Source: Macrococcus armenti
Lineage (GTDB): Bacteria > Bacillota > Bacilli > Staphylococcales > Staphylococcaceae
Reading direction: 5' to 3'
Length of the DNA: 64,000 nt
NCBI RefSeq assembly: GCF_020097135.1
Contig: NZ_CP083608.1
Coordinates: forward strand, 1,984,001-2,048,000
In this document: piece after piece, positions 56,018-64,000 of the stretch
Numbering within the stretch: position 1 is the first letter of the stretch
How the letters are laid out: each line of letters opens with the position of its first letter
Translations under genes and position numbers: made by a program
The notes under the pieces: model-generated
What the model was told of the DNA's origin: nothing
The model's input: the letters and a program-made list of their open reading frames with translations, nothing else
Databases searched by the model: none

Positions 56018-56731
56018 TTATCTTTTTATTTTAGCAAATTCGTATACATCAGATGATTCATCGTATGTATAATCCTCTTCATACTCAACCGTCTTAATTG
56101 TACAGTTGTTATGAATTACAACACGTGTCCCGCGAACAATATCTGCAACTATGTTCTCAACAGTAACTTCAATCCCATCCAGCTCACGTACAGATAATTT
56201 AGACGCTGTATCTTTGAATAATAGTTTCTCACGTTCTGCTTTCACGGTTATATTGCTACCGTTTACATAACGAATATTACTTGATTCTGCAACGATAATT
56301 TCAATGTCCTGTGCCGTTAAATCATTATCCAGTTGTATTGATCCCGTTGATTTAAATTGTTCTGCATTCATAGGACCACGTGCAACAAGTACACCTTTCG
56401 AATGTAATTGTGCCGTATGCAGTCCTTCGTTTAACTTAAAATTCCCTTTATTTTCTACGTTTGCAGCAATAACGTTATTGCCTGCTGCAACTTCTGCTGT
56501 ACTATCAATAGTCATTTCGTTTGTTTCAATCGTATCTTCAACTGTTAATTTACCTTCAACATGAATATACGGTGCATTTAATTTACCTTGTATCGTTAGC
56601 GATCCGTCACGTGTAATGATTAATTCATGTGCTTCTATACTCGATCTTACAGTAACTTCTGCTGTAACTTCTACTTTCTCATAGATGCCACCTTCAAACT
56701 GACCTGCTTCATTAAATTGCATTACTGTCAT
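56018..56731 (-). CDS. bactofilin-like beta-helix protein
   Basis: A 237-residue protein built of short, regularly spaced beta strands (VTVRSSIEAHELIITRDGSL, LTVEDTIETNEMTID, and similar), the pattern of a right-handed beta-helix as in bactofilins. It resembles the Bacillus YhbE/YhbF pair in length and style. Bactofilins form membrane-associated filaments that organise cell shape or envelope enzymes. Only one copy is present. GAGGAT precedes the ATG. It is first of an operon with the hydrolase and methyltransferase genes. Confidence 0.65.
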   Translation of the reverse strand: MTVMQFNEAGQFEGGIYEKVEVTAEVTVRSSIEAHELIITRDGSLTIQGKLNAPYIHVEGKLTVEDTIETNEMTIDSTAEVAAGNNVIAANVENKGNFKLNEGLHTAQLHSKGVLVARGPMNAEQFKSTGSIQLDNDLTAQDIEIIVAESSNIRYVNGSNITVKAEREKLLFKDTASKLSVRELDGIEVTVENIVADIVRGTRVVIHNNCTIKTVEYEEDYTYDESSDVYEFAKIKR

Positions 56732-56814
56732 ATCCTCATCTCCTTAGTACGATACTGTTAGCAGTATTATACCCTATCTGATACACTGAAATCATATGAT
56801 ATGAGGTGAAAATG

Positions 56815-57357
56815 ATGTGGACGAAAGGAAAACGAATCAATCGACATGATTATAATGTGTTTCATGTCGTGACAACTGAGTTTCAGTATCATGATAATCG
56901 TGCTGCGTTTTACCAAATTGAAGCTCCGAACTGGGTAAATGTAATTGCGATATATAATCAGCACGTCATTATGATCAAACAATATCGTATTGGCAGCGAA
57001 GCATACAGTTTAGAATTGCCAGGGGGCATCATTGAAACACAGCATATTGACGTTGCCGGTGTGAAAGAACTTGAAGAAGAAACAGGATACACAGGTGAAG
57101 CCACGCTTATCGGAGATATGAATCCGAACCCTGCACTCTTCACAAATCAACTTTATACACTATTTGTCGCTCACGCAGTTCAGGCTAATAAAATGGCAAC
57201 AGAGTTATTTGAAGATATAGAAGTCATACACGTTCCTATAGAAGAAATCCATAAAAAAATAGCGCATGGTGAAATTACCAATGCGCTGACGATTGCAAGT
57301 TTTATGCAGTTAAATACGAGATATCCGCATTTCTTTAACCGTTGTAAACACAAGTAA
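56815..57357 (+). CDS. NUDIX hydrolase, probably ADP-ribose pyrophosphatase-like
   Basis: About 180 residues from the ATG at 56815, 6 bases after AGGTG; a GTG at 56806 also opens the frame. The NUDIX box reads GGIIETQHIDVAGVKELEEET, with the ELEEETG metal-binding core intact but Lys in place of the usual Arg and H where a GE motif is typical. Layout is as in NudF-type ADP-ribose pyrophosphatases. Its last 48 bases overlap the 3' end of the convergent permease gene. Confidence 0.82.
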   Translation: MWTKGKRINRHDYNVFHVVTTEFQYHDNRAAFYQIEAPNWVNVIAIYNQHVIMIKQYRIGSEAYSLELPGGIIETQHIDVAGVKELEEETGYTGEATLIGDMNPNPALFTNQLYTLFVAHAVQANKMATELFEDIEVIHVPIEEIHKKIAHGEITNALTIASFMQLNTRYPHFFNRCKHK

Positions 57358-58254
57358 CGGTAATCCGATGATACACATCATCACACTAACAGGAATTTGT
57401 ACAGGTGGTGCAATTACTTTTCCCAGGAAATCTCCGAGCAGCACGACGATAATACCGAGTAATGCCGTCGTGCACATCTTATTTATAAAGTTGCCTTTCA
57501 TAAAGAGTCGGACAAATGGTGGGACGACCATCCCTACAAATCCTATAATCCCGGTATAACTTATGAGTACCGCTGTCATTACACTTGCAATCGTTAATAA
57601 TACATACATAAACCGTGTTTTTAATCCTAATACTAACGCATGCTCCTGCCCTAAAGATAACAGTTCCAGCGGACGATGATAATAAAACAGAAGCAGTATA
57701 CCGGCGAAACTGACCGGCAATACGACAAACATTTCATTAATTGTCACGTTATCCAATGTACCATAGAGATAATTCATAATGTCACGCGTTTTATCCGGGA
57801 CGAACAAAATGAGCATGTATAGTACACTCGAGCAGAATAAATTAATAAACAAACCAGAGAGCACTACCCATACAGATTGATGGCTCACTTTTATCATCAT
57901 GCTGAGTAATATAACAATCAGCAACGTTAGTAAGCTCATTACAACACCACTTAACGCAATCATGACAAGTGACATGCCTGCGATTACACCTACTGCACTC
58001 CCAAGGCTCGCACCACTCGCTATCCCTAATGAGAAACTGTCGGCGAGGTTATTCTTAAGTATAACTTGGAATGCCAGGCCGCTAATGGATAACACTATCC
58101 CTGCAACTACTCCCATAATTACTCTCGGCAGTCGTACTTCCAGCAATATCGATTGATTAAGTGGATCCGATAAGCCAATCACGCCATTATCATAAAATAA
58201 GTGGCACAATATTAAACAGACAATCAGTGCAATAAGAATATTATTTCGCTTCAT
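57310..58254 (-). CDS. FecCD/BtuC-type ABC transporter permease
   Basis: A 314-residue permease with about nine to ten membrane segments. RLPRVIMGVVAGIVLSISG, NNLADSFSLGIASGASLG and GIIGFVGMVVPPFVR are the standard BtuC/FecD motifs. It would import a siderophore, heme or cobalamin with the lipoprotein gene upstream. Its ATG overlaps the end of that gene by 14 bases. No ATPase gene follows; the convergent NUDIX gene does. Confidence 0.88.
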   Translation of the reverse strand: MKRNNILIALIVCLILCHLFYDNGVIGLSDPLNQSILLEVRLPRVIMGVVAGIVLSISGLAFQVILKNNLADSFSLGIASGASLGSAVGVIAGMSLVMIALSGVVMSLLTLLIVILLSMMIKVSHQSVWVVLSGLFINLFCSSVLYMLILFVPDKTRDIMNYLYGTLDNVTINEMFVVLPVSFAGILLLFYYHRPLELLSLGQEHALVLGLKTRFMYVLLTIASVMTAVLISYTGIIGFVGMVVPPFVRLFMKGNFINKMCTTALLGIIVVLLGDFLGKVIAPPVQIPVSVMMCIIGLPLLVFTTVKEMRISRI

Positions 58255-59086
58255 CTATCGTTTCAGCGAGCTCCTTCAGACCTTTAGCAATGCGTGGACT
58301 CGGCCTTGAAATATAGTCCGCTTCAATCGTATATATAGCACCTTGTTTCACCGCATTTACATTGCTGAATCCACCACGTTTTTCAACTGATTCACGATAC
58401 GCTTTATCTGTCATATCACTTATCGCGATAATGACATCAGGATTGCGTTTAATAATCGCTTCTGAATTTACAGGTTGCCATCCTTTAATATCATGAAAAA
58501 CATTCACGCTTCCAAGCTTGTGAATCATATCATCAAACATCGTATCTTTTCCGCCTGTATAAATTTCCGGGGCCGGTGACACTTCTATCAGTACTTTTTT
58601 ACCTGATAACTTTTTGCTGTATGTATTCACTACGTCATCAATTTCTTTCTTTATCTTCGCTTCAAGCTTATCGGCTTCTTTTTCTTTCTTCACAGCTTGA
58701 CCAATCTGGTCGATACTTGCATACATTTCATCAAAGTTTTGCGCACTCTTAACTGTTACAACTTTAATACCTTTATCACTTAACCGTTTTAATACTTTCT
58801 CCTGTGACTTCATCGATTCATGTGCAATTATCATCGTCGGTTTCGCCTTTAATAATGCTTCATAATTGAGTTTCATCGCGTCAAACTGCTCAAGCTTCTT
58901 CACCGATTTCGGATAATCATCAACCGTTGATACACCGATCATCTCATCTTCCATTCCTAGCGCATATAGAATTTCTGTATTACTTGGCATTAATGAAATA
59001 ATGCGTCCCTGCTTCGTTTCATTCGTTTGTGCGTTACAGCCCGCCAAAACAAGTAACGCTATTAGTAGCGTGATGATTCTTTTCAT
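58241..59086 (-). CDS. BtuF-like substrate-binding lipoprotein
   Basis: About 281 residues from the ATG at 59086, 6 bases after GGAGG. The lipobox LVLAGC gives C17. The domain is a class III periplasmic-binding fold (RIISLMPSNTEILYALG, then a long helical backbone, WQPVNSEAIIKRNPDVIIAI), close to BtuF/cobalamin- or siderophore-binding proteins. It delivers its ligand to the permease that overlaps its 3' end. The ligand cannot be read from sequence. Confidence 0.88.
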   Translation of the reverse strand: MKRIITLLIALLVLAGCNAQTNETKQGRIISLMPSNTEILYALGMEDEMIGVSTVDDYPKSVKKLEQFDAMKLNYEALLKAKPTMIIAHESMKSQEKVLKRLSDKGIKVVTVKSAQNFDEMYASIDQIGQAVKKEKEADKLEAKIKKEIDDVVNTYSKKLSGKKVLIEVSPAPEIYTGGKDTMFDDMIHKLGSVNVFHDIKGWQPVNSEAIIKRNPDVIIAISDMTDKAYRESVEKRGGFSNVNAVKQGAIYTIEADYISRPSPRIAKGLKELAETIDEAK

Positions 59087-59105
59087 ATTGGCCTCCTCGA
59101 AATAA

Positions 59106-59138
59106 AAGAGTGGAACAAATGAATGTACCACTCTTAAT
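59106..59138 (-). terminator. hairpin between argS and the BtuF-like gene
   Basis: The stem AAGAGTGG..ACA..TGT..CCACTCTT (59106-59135) lies after the argS stop (59153) and ends only 20 bases before the BtuF-like start. Confidence 0.75.
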
Positions 59139-59152
59139 AAATTTTAATATTA

Positions 59153-60808
59153 CTACATCTGTTCTGGACTCGATACACCAACTAACGTCAATGCATTTTG
59201 GAGCGTAATGCGAACAGCTTCAATTAACGCAACATGCGCACGTGATTTTTCAAGATCATCCGTTAAAACTTTCTCAGCATTATAAAACTTATGGAAGTGT
59301 GCTGCTAAGTCCTGAATGTAATTCGTAATGCGGTGTGGCGCGCGATGTTCTGCAGCTTGTGCAATGACACTTTCAAAGTCAGCGACACGCTTTAATAATT
59401 CAAATGCTTTGTCATTTGTAATAAGCGCATAGTTTACATTTGTACTTGGCGTAATACTTTGTTCCTTTGCCTGACGTAACATTGAACAAATTCTGGCATG
59501 CGCATATTGCGCATAATATACAGGATTGTCACTTGATTCACTCTTAGCAAGTTCCATATCAAAGTCAAAGTGTGAGTCAGGGCTTCTCATCGTTAAGAAA
59601 TAACGTGCTGCGTCAATTCCTACTTCATCCATTATGTCACGTAATGTAATCGCATTACCCGTACGTTTACTCATCTTCACTTCTTGTCCATCCTGTAATA
59701 AACGGACCATCTGCATCACTTGAATTTCAAGGCGGTTAGAATCAACGCCGAATGTTTCAAGCGATGCTTTTAAACGATTAATATAACCGTGGTGATCCGC
59801 ACCGAATAAATTAATTAACGTATCATAACCACGTTCAATTTTGTCATAGTGATATGCAATGTCTGGTAAGAAGTACGTATATGACCCATCTTTTTTAATC
59901 AATACACGATCTTTGTCATCGCCAAATTCTGTCGTACGTAACCAAGTTGCACCGTCTTCTTCAAAGATGTAACCGTGCTGTCTCATCTGTTCTAATGCTT
60001 TATCGATTTCTTTATTCTCATAAAGTGATGTTTCGCTGAACCAGTTATCGAAATGTACATTAAATTCCGTTAAGTCTTTCTTTAATTTTTCCATCTCGTA
60101 ATCTAAACCAAGCTTACGGAATGCCTTAATACGTTCAGCTTCCTCAGCATCTTTATATTCAGGATGTTTCTCTGCTAAATCCTTACCGATTTCGATAATA
60201 TCTTTACCGTGATAACCGTCAGCCGGCAATGATTTGTCTTCACCTAATGCCTGTAAAAATCTTGCTTCAATCGAGTATGCTAAGTTTTCAATTTGTTTAC
60301 CAGCGTCATTTATATAATATTCACGTAACACGTCATATCCTGCCGCAGATAATACGTTACATAATGTATCACCTACTGCTGCGTTACGCGCATGTCCGAT
60401 ATGTAAACTACCTGTTGGATTCGCAGATACATATTCCACTAATATACGTTCATCTTTAGGCTCACCTTTACCAAAATCTTTCTGTTTCGTTAATGCTTCT
60501 GTAATGATTGCTGTTAAATACGCATTATCCATATAAAAGTTAATAAACCCTGGACCTGCAATATCAATCTTTGAAATGTCTGCTTTCTTAATGTCTATGT
60601 TATCAACAATTGCTTGAGCAATTTCTCTCGGATTACGTTTTGCAAGTTTCGTTAATACCATTGCAATATTTGTTGCATAGTCACCATTTTTAGTATCTTT
60701 TGGCGTTTCAATTTTAATTTCAGGTACTTCCGTTACAAGTTCCGCTTTCAGAATCGCTTGTTTAATTTCTTCGATTAATGTTTCTTTCTGTTTTTGTACG
60801 ATATTCAT
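59153..60808 (-). CDS. argS: arginyl-tRNA synthetase
   Basis: A 551-residue class I synthetase that charges tRNA-Arg. The HIGH motif is HIGHA at 136-140, preceded by [11 protein letters not shown], and the second motif KMSKR is at 378-382. The N-terminal additional domain and the C-terminal DALR anticodon-binding domain (about 430-551) are both present. Its ATG overlaps the stop of ywiB by one base (TAATG). Length and motifs are ordinary. Confidence 0.97.
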   Translation of the reverse strand: MNIVQKQKETLIEEIKQAILKAELVTEVPEIKIETPKDTKNGDYATNIAMVLTKLAKRNPREIAQAIVDNIDIKKADISKIDIAGPGFINFYMDNAYLTAIITEALTKQKDFGKGEPKDERILVEYVSANPTGSLHIGHARNAAVGDTLCNVLSAAGYDVLREYYINDAGKQIENLAYSIEARFLQALGEDKSLPADGYHGKDIIEIGKDLAEKHPEYKDAEEAERIKAFRKLGLDYEMEKLKKDLTEFNVHFDNWFSETSLYENKEIDKALEQMRQHGYIFEEDGATWLRTTEFGDDKDRVLIKKDGSYTYFLPDIAYHYDKIERGYDTLINLFGADHHGYINRLKASLETFGVDSNRLEIQVMQMVRLLQDGQEVKMSKRTGNAITLRDIMDEVGIDAARYFLTMRSPDSHFDFDMELAKSESSDNPVYYAQYAHARICSMLRQAKEQSITPSTNVNYALITNDKAFELLKRVADFESVIAQAAEHRAPHRITNYIQDLAAHFHKFYNAEKVLTDDLEKSRAHVALIEAVRITLQNALTLVGVSSPEQM

Positions 60809-61227
60809 TAAGTTCGCTCCTTATATGTCAGCTCATAGGAATAAGTTCCCAGCACTGTATTGTTTGTTGAAATTGAATATTGTATGTATATATGACCATG
60901 AGTGGCCACATGCTCCATAACCAGCTCGTTTGTCGTAATATCCATGACCGCTTTCTGATTCGCCATATGATACATATTCTGCGTCGTTTCTGTTGGTACA
61001 AATAAGAAATCCATTGATAATTCTCCAGTACGTCTAATCCGAATCCGATTATCCTCTAGCTTCACACGCACATTCGTTGTAATATCATCAATAACCTCAT
61101 CATATGTAATATACGTATGATGCTTATCAATTAACTGACCTGACGTTTTCACTTCAAATGATTCTGTACCTTCTTCTGTTGTAATGTTCTGCAATACATG
61201 AATATCTATTTCCAAACTGTTCACCAC
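60808..61227 (-). CDS. ywiB: YwiB-like DUF1934 protein
   Basis: A 139-residue beta-barrel protein of the DUF1934/YwiB group, small calycin-like fold. Features are the regular alternating strands ([48 protein letters not shown]) and its place directly before argS, as in Bacillus. Function unknown. Confidence 0.82.
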   Translation of the reverse strand: MVNSLEIDIHVLQNITTEEGTESFEVKTSGQLIDKHHTYITYDEVIDDITTNVRVKLEDNRIRIRRTGELSMDFLFVPTETTQNMYHMANQKAVMDITTNELVMEHVATHGHIYIQYSISTNNTVLGTYSYELTYKERT

Positions 61228-61396
61228 TCTTTTAGTATAGCTTATATTATATAAAAAATTAAAGAAAGCAGGTATAAAAATACCTGCTTTCTTTAGTGTC
61301 CTAGCTATTTTTATAGCTACTCATATCTTACTTCTCTTGAGCAAAAAATACAACCGTTAAATGGGAAGTTCATAATTGTCACAATATTGACAAAAT
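61228..61396. other. spacer with the ywhD terminator
   Basis: The spacer contains the terminator at 61261-61294 and a second small hairpin TAGCTATTTTTATAGCTA near 61306-61324, with the ywiB-argS promoter toward its left end. No convincing gene is seen. Confidence 0.5.
61261..61294 (-). terminator. terminator of the ywfO-ywhD operon
   Basis: An approximately 15-bp perfect stem AAAGAAAGCAGGTAT/ATACCTGCTTTCTTT with a short A-rich loop (T-rich on the minus strand) is followed by TTTAATTTTTTA. Confidence 0.88.
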
Positions 61397-61897
61397 TTAT
61401 CGTTCAAGCATCGTCTTAAGTGCCTCATCTGACAGCTCCCACATACGTGCATCGTGCTGCATTAAGAAGTCTTTCAGTACGCGACGATTGTCTGTACCGA
61501 TATGGTCCAGAATAAAATGATGTTTCATCGATTTATCCATCATATTCACGTGTTCTGCCATCACTTTGTAACCACGTTTACGCACTTTATTTACCGACAT
61601 GTAGCAAGCCGTTACACCCGCATAATACGGTCCATGTTCGCCGCGCTCTGTCGTTACCCAAACAAGCCAGTATTCCTGCTCATCAGGACCACTCGTTTCG
61701 GACTTATCCGTAACCCATTTCACGCGCTTTTCTACTTCGCTTCGCGCATGCATTGCACCAATATCAATAAATGCATGCTGTGCTTTAATATCAATAAACA
61801 CAGGTGCTACGTTATCAAGACTGATGGAACCGATATTTGTTCCTTTATGACCATCAAGCGGGTCATTTTTTATAATATTAAACTGAAAATCTGCCAT
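61397..61897 (-). CDS. ywhD: YwhD family protein
   Basis: A 166-residue protein matching the Bacillus YwhD family (FNIIKNDPLDGHKGTNIGSI, and DARMWELSDEALKTMLER at the end). It is conserved in Bacillales with no known function. It starts 11 bases after the HD-domain gene with GAGGTG before the ATG, so it forms an operon with it. Confidence 0.8.
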   Translation of the reverse strand: MADFQFNIIKNDPLDGHKGTNIGSISLDNVAPVFIDIKAQHAFIDIGAMHARSEVEKRVKWVTDKSETSGPDEQEYWLVWVTTERGEHGPYYAGVTACYMSVNKVRKRGYKVMAEHVNMMDKSMKHHFILDHIGTDNRRVLKDFLMQHDARMWELSDEALKTMLER

Positions 61898-61908
61898 TTA
61901 TTTCACCT

Positions 61909-63204
61909 CTAATTTAATTCATTCAGTAAATTAATAATCGATCCTTTAAGTTCAGGATCTTCAATATTTAATATGCGCTCTTTCGGGTAGTAGAGTTTAT
62001 AATCCTTTCTATCTAGCCCGGTAATACTGTTTATAATAACAGATTGCGTACTAATTTCCTTAATTTTATGATTACGCGTTAATAAATGTATCGGCCTACG
62101 CTTATTAATACCCGGACGATTATAATCATATGGCAAGTCGCTAAAGGCATCAAATACTAAGTAATACTCTGAATTAATACCCGCCTGCTCAAACAGTTCC
62201 GTAAGCTCTGCGATCGTCAGCTGATTACCATCAAACGGCAAATATTTGAACAGATCACGATTCACAAATCGACGGGTTAAGTCGCTTAAAATGTCGTCAG
62301 ATTCGTAAATCCATTCCTGTAAGTAATAGTTGATGACCATCTCATCAAGCTTTAAGTACTGATGAACATCTACATCATTCGACTTGAAAAACGGCACTAA
62401 ATATTTCGGAGGTGCTTTAAATTCATACCCTTCGTTATACAACAGCTTTGCACGTTTAAAGACGCGGTTCAACAACACTTCTCCGCCACGACTTACAGGG
62501 TGGAAGTATACTTGCCAGTACATCTGATAACGACTCATCAAATAGTCTTCAACCGCATGCATACCACTCTCTTTAATAACGACTTCATCTTCAGTTGGAC
62601 GCATCAATCTGAGGACACGCTCCATATCAAAACTACCGTAACTTACGCCTGTATAATACGCATCACGCTGAAGGTAATCCATTCTATCTGCATCAATCTG
62701 AGAAGAAATCATTGATATCACAAGTTTGTTCTTATGTGTCTTGTTGATGACATCCGCGACTTCTTTCGGAAAATCTGAGTGTACACGAGATAATACCGCA
62801 TTCACTTCAGTCGGTCCTAATATTATCTTTTGTGTATAAGCTTCATGATCCGTATCGAATATCTTCTCGAAACAGTGAGAAAATGGACCATGTCCCAGGT
62901 CATGAAGCAATGCAGCACATAATGCTAACGGACGATCCTCATCATTCCATGCAGGCCGACCTTTAAAGATTTCGTCAATCATACGGCGTACGATTTCGTA
63001 TACACCGAGCGAGTGATTGAAGCGGGAATGCTCAGCTGAATGAAATGCAAGGTAGAGCGTTCCAAGCTGTTTAATACGTCGCAACCTCTGGAATTCTTTC
63101 GTCTTGATCAAATCCCATATTATTTGATCACGCACATGAACATATCGGTGTACAGGGTCTTTAAACACTTTCTCTTCAGGCATTTTCTTAAACTGATAGC
63201 TCAT
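61909..63204 (-). CDS. ywfO: YwfO-like HD-domain phosphohydrolase
   Basis: A 431-residue HD-superfamily hydrolase resembling Bacillus YwfO and dNTP triphosphohydrolases. The metal motif H...HD...D is visible as HSRFNHSLG, then LLHDLGHGPFSHCFE and ISSQIDADRMDYLQRD. It would hydrolyse dNTPs or related nucleotides. The start follows AGGAGG. First gene of the operon with ywhD. Confidence 0.88.
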   Translation of the reverse strand: MSYQFKKMPEEKVFKDPVHRYVHVRDQIIWDLIKTKEFQRLRRIKQLGTLYLAFHSAEHSRFNHSLGVYEIVRRMIDEIFKGRPAWNDEDRPLALCAALLHDLGHGPFSHCFEKIFDTDHEAYTQKIILGPTEVNAVLSRVHSDFPKEVADVINKTHKNKLVISMISSQIDADRMDYLQRDAYYTGVSYGSFDMERVLRLMRPTEDEVVIKESGMHAVEDYLMSRYQMYWQVYFHPVSRGGEVLLNRVFKRAKLLYNEGYEFKAPPKYLVPFFKSNDVDVHQYLKLDEMVINYYLQEWIYESDDILSDLTRRFVNRDLFKYLPFDGNQLTIAELTELFEQAGINSEYYLVFDAFSDLPYDYNRPGINKRRPIHLLTRNHKIKEISTQSVIINSITGLDRKDYKLYYPKERILNIEDPELKGSIINLLNELN

Positions 63205-63293
63205 ATGGTCCTCCTATATACTTTAATACTTTAATATTATCATAGAAAGCCTTTATTCCAACATATCTATACTCCAAGACTGAATAACAAAAA

Positions 63294-63318
63294 ATGAAGA
63301 CGGATTTTCCGCCTCCAT
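63294..63318 (-). terminator. terminator of the GNAT gene
   Basis: On the minus strand ATGGAGGCGG/CCGTCTTCAT pair with two G-T pairs and a 5-base loop, followed by TTTTTTG. It lies just past the stop at 63322. Confidence 0.7.
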
Positions 63319-63321
63319 CGT

Positions 63322-63795
63322 TTAGAGTTCTTTTTTCAATAGACCTGTTAATACTTTCTCACCGAGTATATCTTCTTCGTATTCACGAACAAGCTCAAAA
63401 TCTTCTCTATAATAGAACTTTGTTGCACGTTCGTTATCTAGTGCGACTTCAACAAACACTGCATCATAATCCGTAAAGTTAGATAATCCATTATGAAGTA
63501 AAGCAGTTCCGATTTGATGACGTTGATGTTCCGGTAATACGTAAATCGCTGATAAGTTTAATGCTTTTCCGTATATAAAGTTCGCAAATCCAACAATCTT
63601 CCCATCTACTTCAGCAACTAAAAAGAGTGTCTCCTGAATCTTTTTCTCGAGTCGTGATGTGCTGAATGATGCTTCCAGAAACTGCACACTCGTACTTGCA
63701 GCCATTATATTTTTATATGTGTCGTGCCACGCTTTTGTCACGACATCTTTAATCTGTGTAATATCATCTTGTGTTGCTTTACGAATACTTACCAT
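63322..63795 (-). CDS. GNAT-family N-acetyltransferase
   Basis: A 157-residue GNAT acetyltransferase. The N-terminus VSIRKATQDDITQIKDVV is typical. The acetyl-CoA-binding motif A is AIYVLPEHQRHQIGTALL, with the Q/RxxGxA pattern. Later YYREDFELV is the beta6-alpha4 region. Substrate unknown. The start follows GGGAGAG. Confidence 0.87.
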   Translation of the reverse strand: MVSIRKATQDDITQIKDVVTKAWHDTYKNIMAASTSVQFLEASFSTSRLEKKIQETLFLVAEVDGKIVGFANFIYGKALNLSAIYVLPEHQRHQIGTALLHNGLSNFTDYDAVFVEVALDNERATKFYYREDFELVREYEEDILGEKVLTGLLKKEL

Positions 63796-63871
63796 GATTC
63801 TTCTCTCCCACTTCTACTTCAAAATTAATATCCTTATATTATAACACTTAATTATCAGAATTGCACAACAA

Positions 63872-64000
63872 TTAACTGAACTGTGTCTGTTTTAATGCAC
63901 GTTCACCAATACGCGTTGCGCAGTTCATAAATGATAAAAAGTGCAGCTGCTTCAGCGGAGAGAGGTGCTTCACATATACAAAGTGATATTCTAAGTACGG
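63872..64000 (-). CDS. C-terminal fragment of an unidentified protein (partial)
   Basis: An open frame enters from the right edge and stops at 63872, giving 42 residues that read YLEYHFVYVKHLSP, LKQLHFLSFMNCATRIGERA, then LKQTQFS. The length without a stop and the composition suggest a real C-terminus, but there is too little to assign a family. Confidence 0.45.
   Translation of the reverse strand, partial: PYLEYHFVYVKHLSPLKQLHFLSFMNCATRIGERALKQTQFS

Noticed and set aside
61340-61397. 18-codon CxxC peptide frame (MNFPFNGCIFCSREVRYE) on the minus strand after ywhD
   Set aside because: No ribosome binding site before the ATG and the frame is very short; most likely chance.

Overview
The window is a low-GC Firmicute chromosome segment, most likely from a Staphylococcaceae member and probably Macrococcus or a close relative. 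This rests on YSIRK/LPXTG Sdr-type surface proteins, a hyicolysin-like M30 protease, aureolysin-like M4 proteases, a Sle1-type LysM-CHAP amidase, a staphylococcal-type nuclease, and a Bacillales core (ywiB-argS, ywhD, ywfO, nrdDG). The genus is inferred from gene content only; no rRNA gene is present.

Left part, 1-43.4 kb, is an accessory cell-surface and secretion region. It opens with the 5' end of a GNAT gene, a secreted M30 metalloprotease with a Pro/Thr/Glu linker, and an NhaC antiporter. Next come a 1434-residue LPXTG protein with nine Ig-like modules and long PTTE tracts, and three tandem M4 metalloproteases. A TarM/SdgB-type glycosyltransferase and a translationally coupled gtfA-gtfB pair follow. 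Three giant YSIRK/LPXTG Sdr proteins come next (about 1468, 2921 and 1817 residues). They carry huge Ser-Asp repeat stalks, and unusually most Ca-binding B domains lie on the wall side of the stalk. GtfA/GtfB usually O-GlcNAcylate serine-rich adhesins exported by accessory Sec; no accessory Sec genes are seen here, so the Sdr stalks are the obvious local substrates.

Between Sdr genes 1 and 2 (22.5-28.7 kb) sits the most unusual locus. It holds a Ddl-like ATP-grasp ligase with a 56-residue membrane peptide, a divergent MurF-like ligase with a C-terminal extension resembling a catalytically dead DD-peptidase, an overlapping TarS/TarP-like GT2, and a convergent unrecognised protein that looks helical. 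A dipeptide ligase, a dipeptide-adding ligase and a glycosyltransferase side by side suggest an undescribed peptide or glycan modification of the envelope or of the Sdr proteins.

Right part, 43.4-64 kb, is mostly ordinary chromosome: an FMN reductase, a double-EVE protein, a YeiH-type exporter, a nuclease, a LysM-CHAP amidase, hemolysin III, a lipoprotein, small hypotheticals, anaerobic RNR nrdDG behind an NrdR box, a bactofilin/hydrolase/methyltransferase operon, a NUDIX hydrolase, a BtuF/BtuC-like pair without an ATPase, ywiB-argS, ywfO-ywhD and a GNAT gene. Small genes missed by length cut-offs were read directly at 4018, 23666, 45593 and 50330; the last appears to start at AUA.
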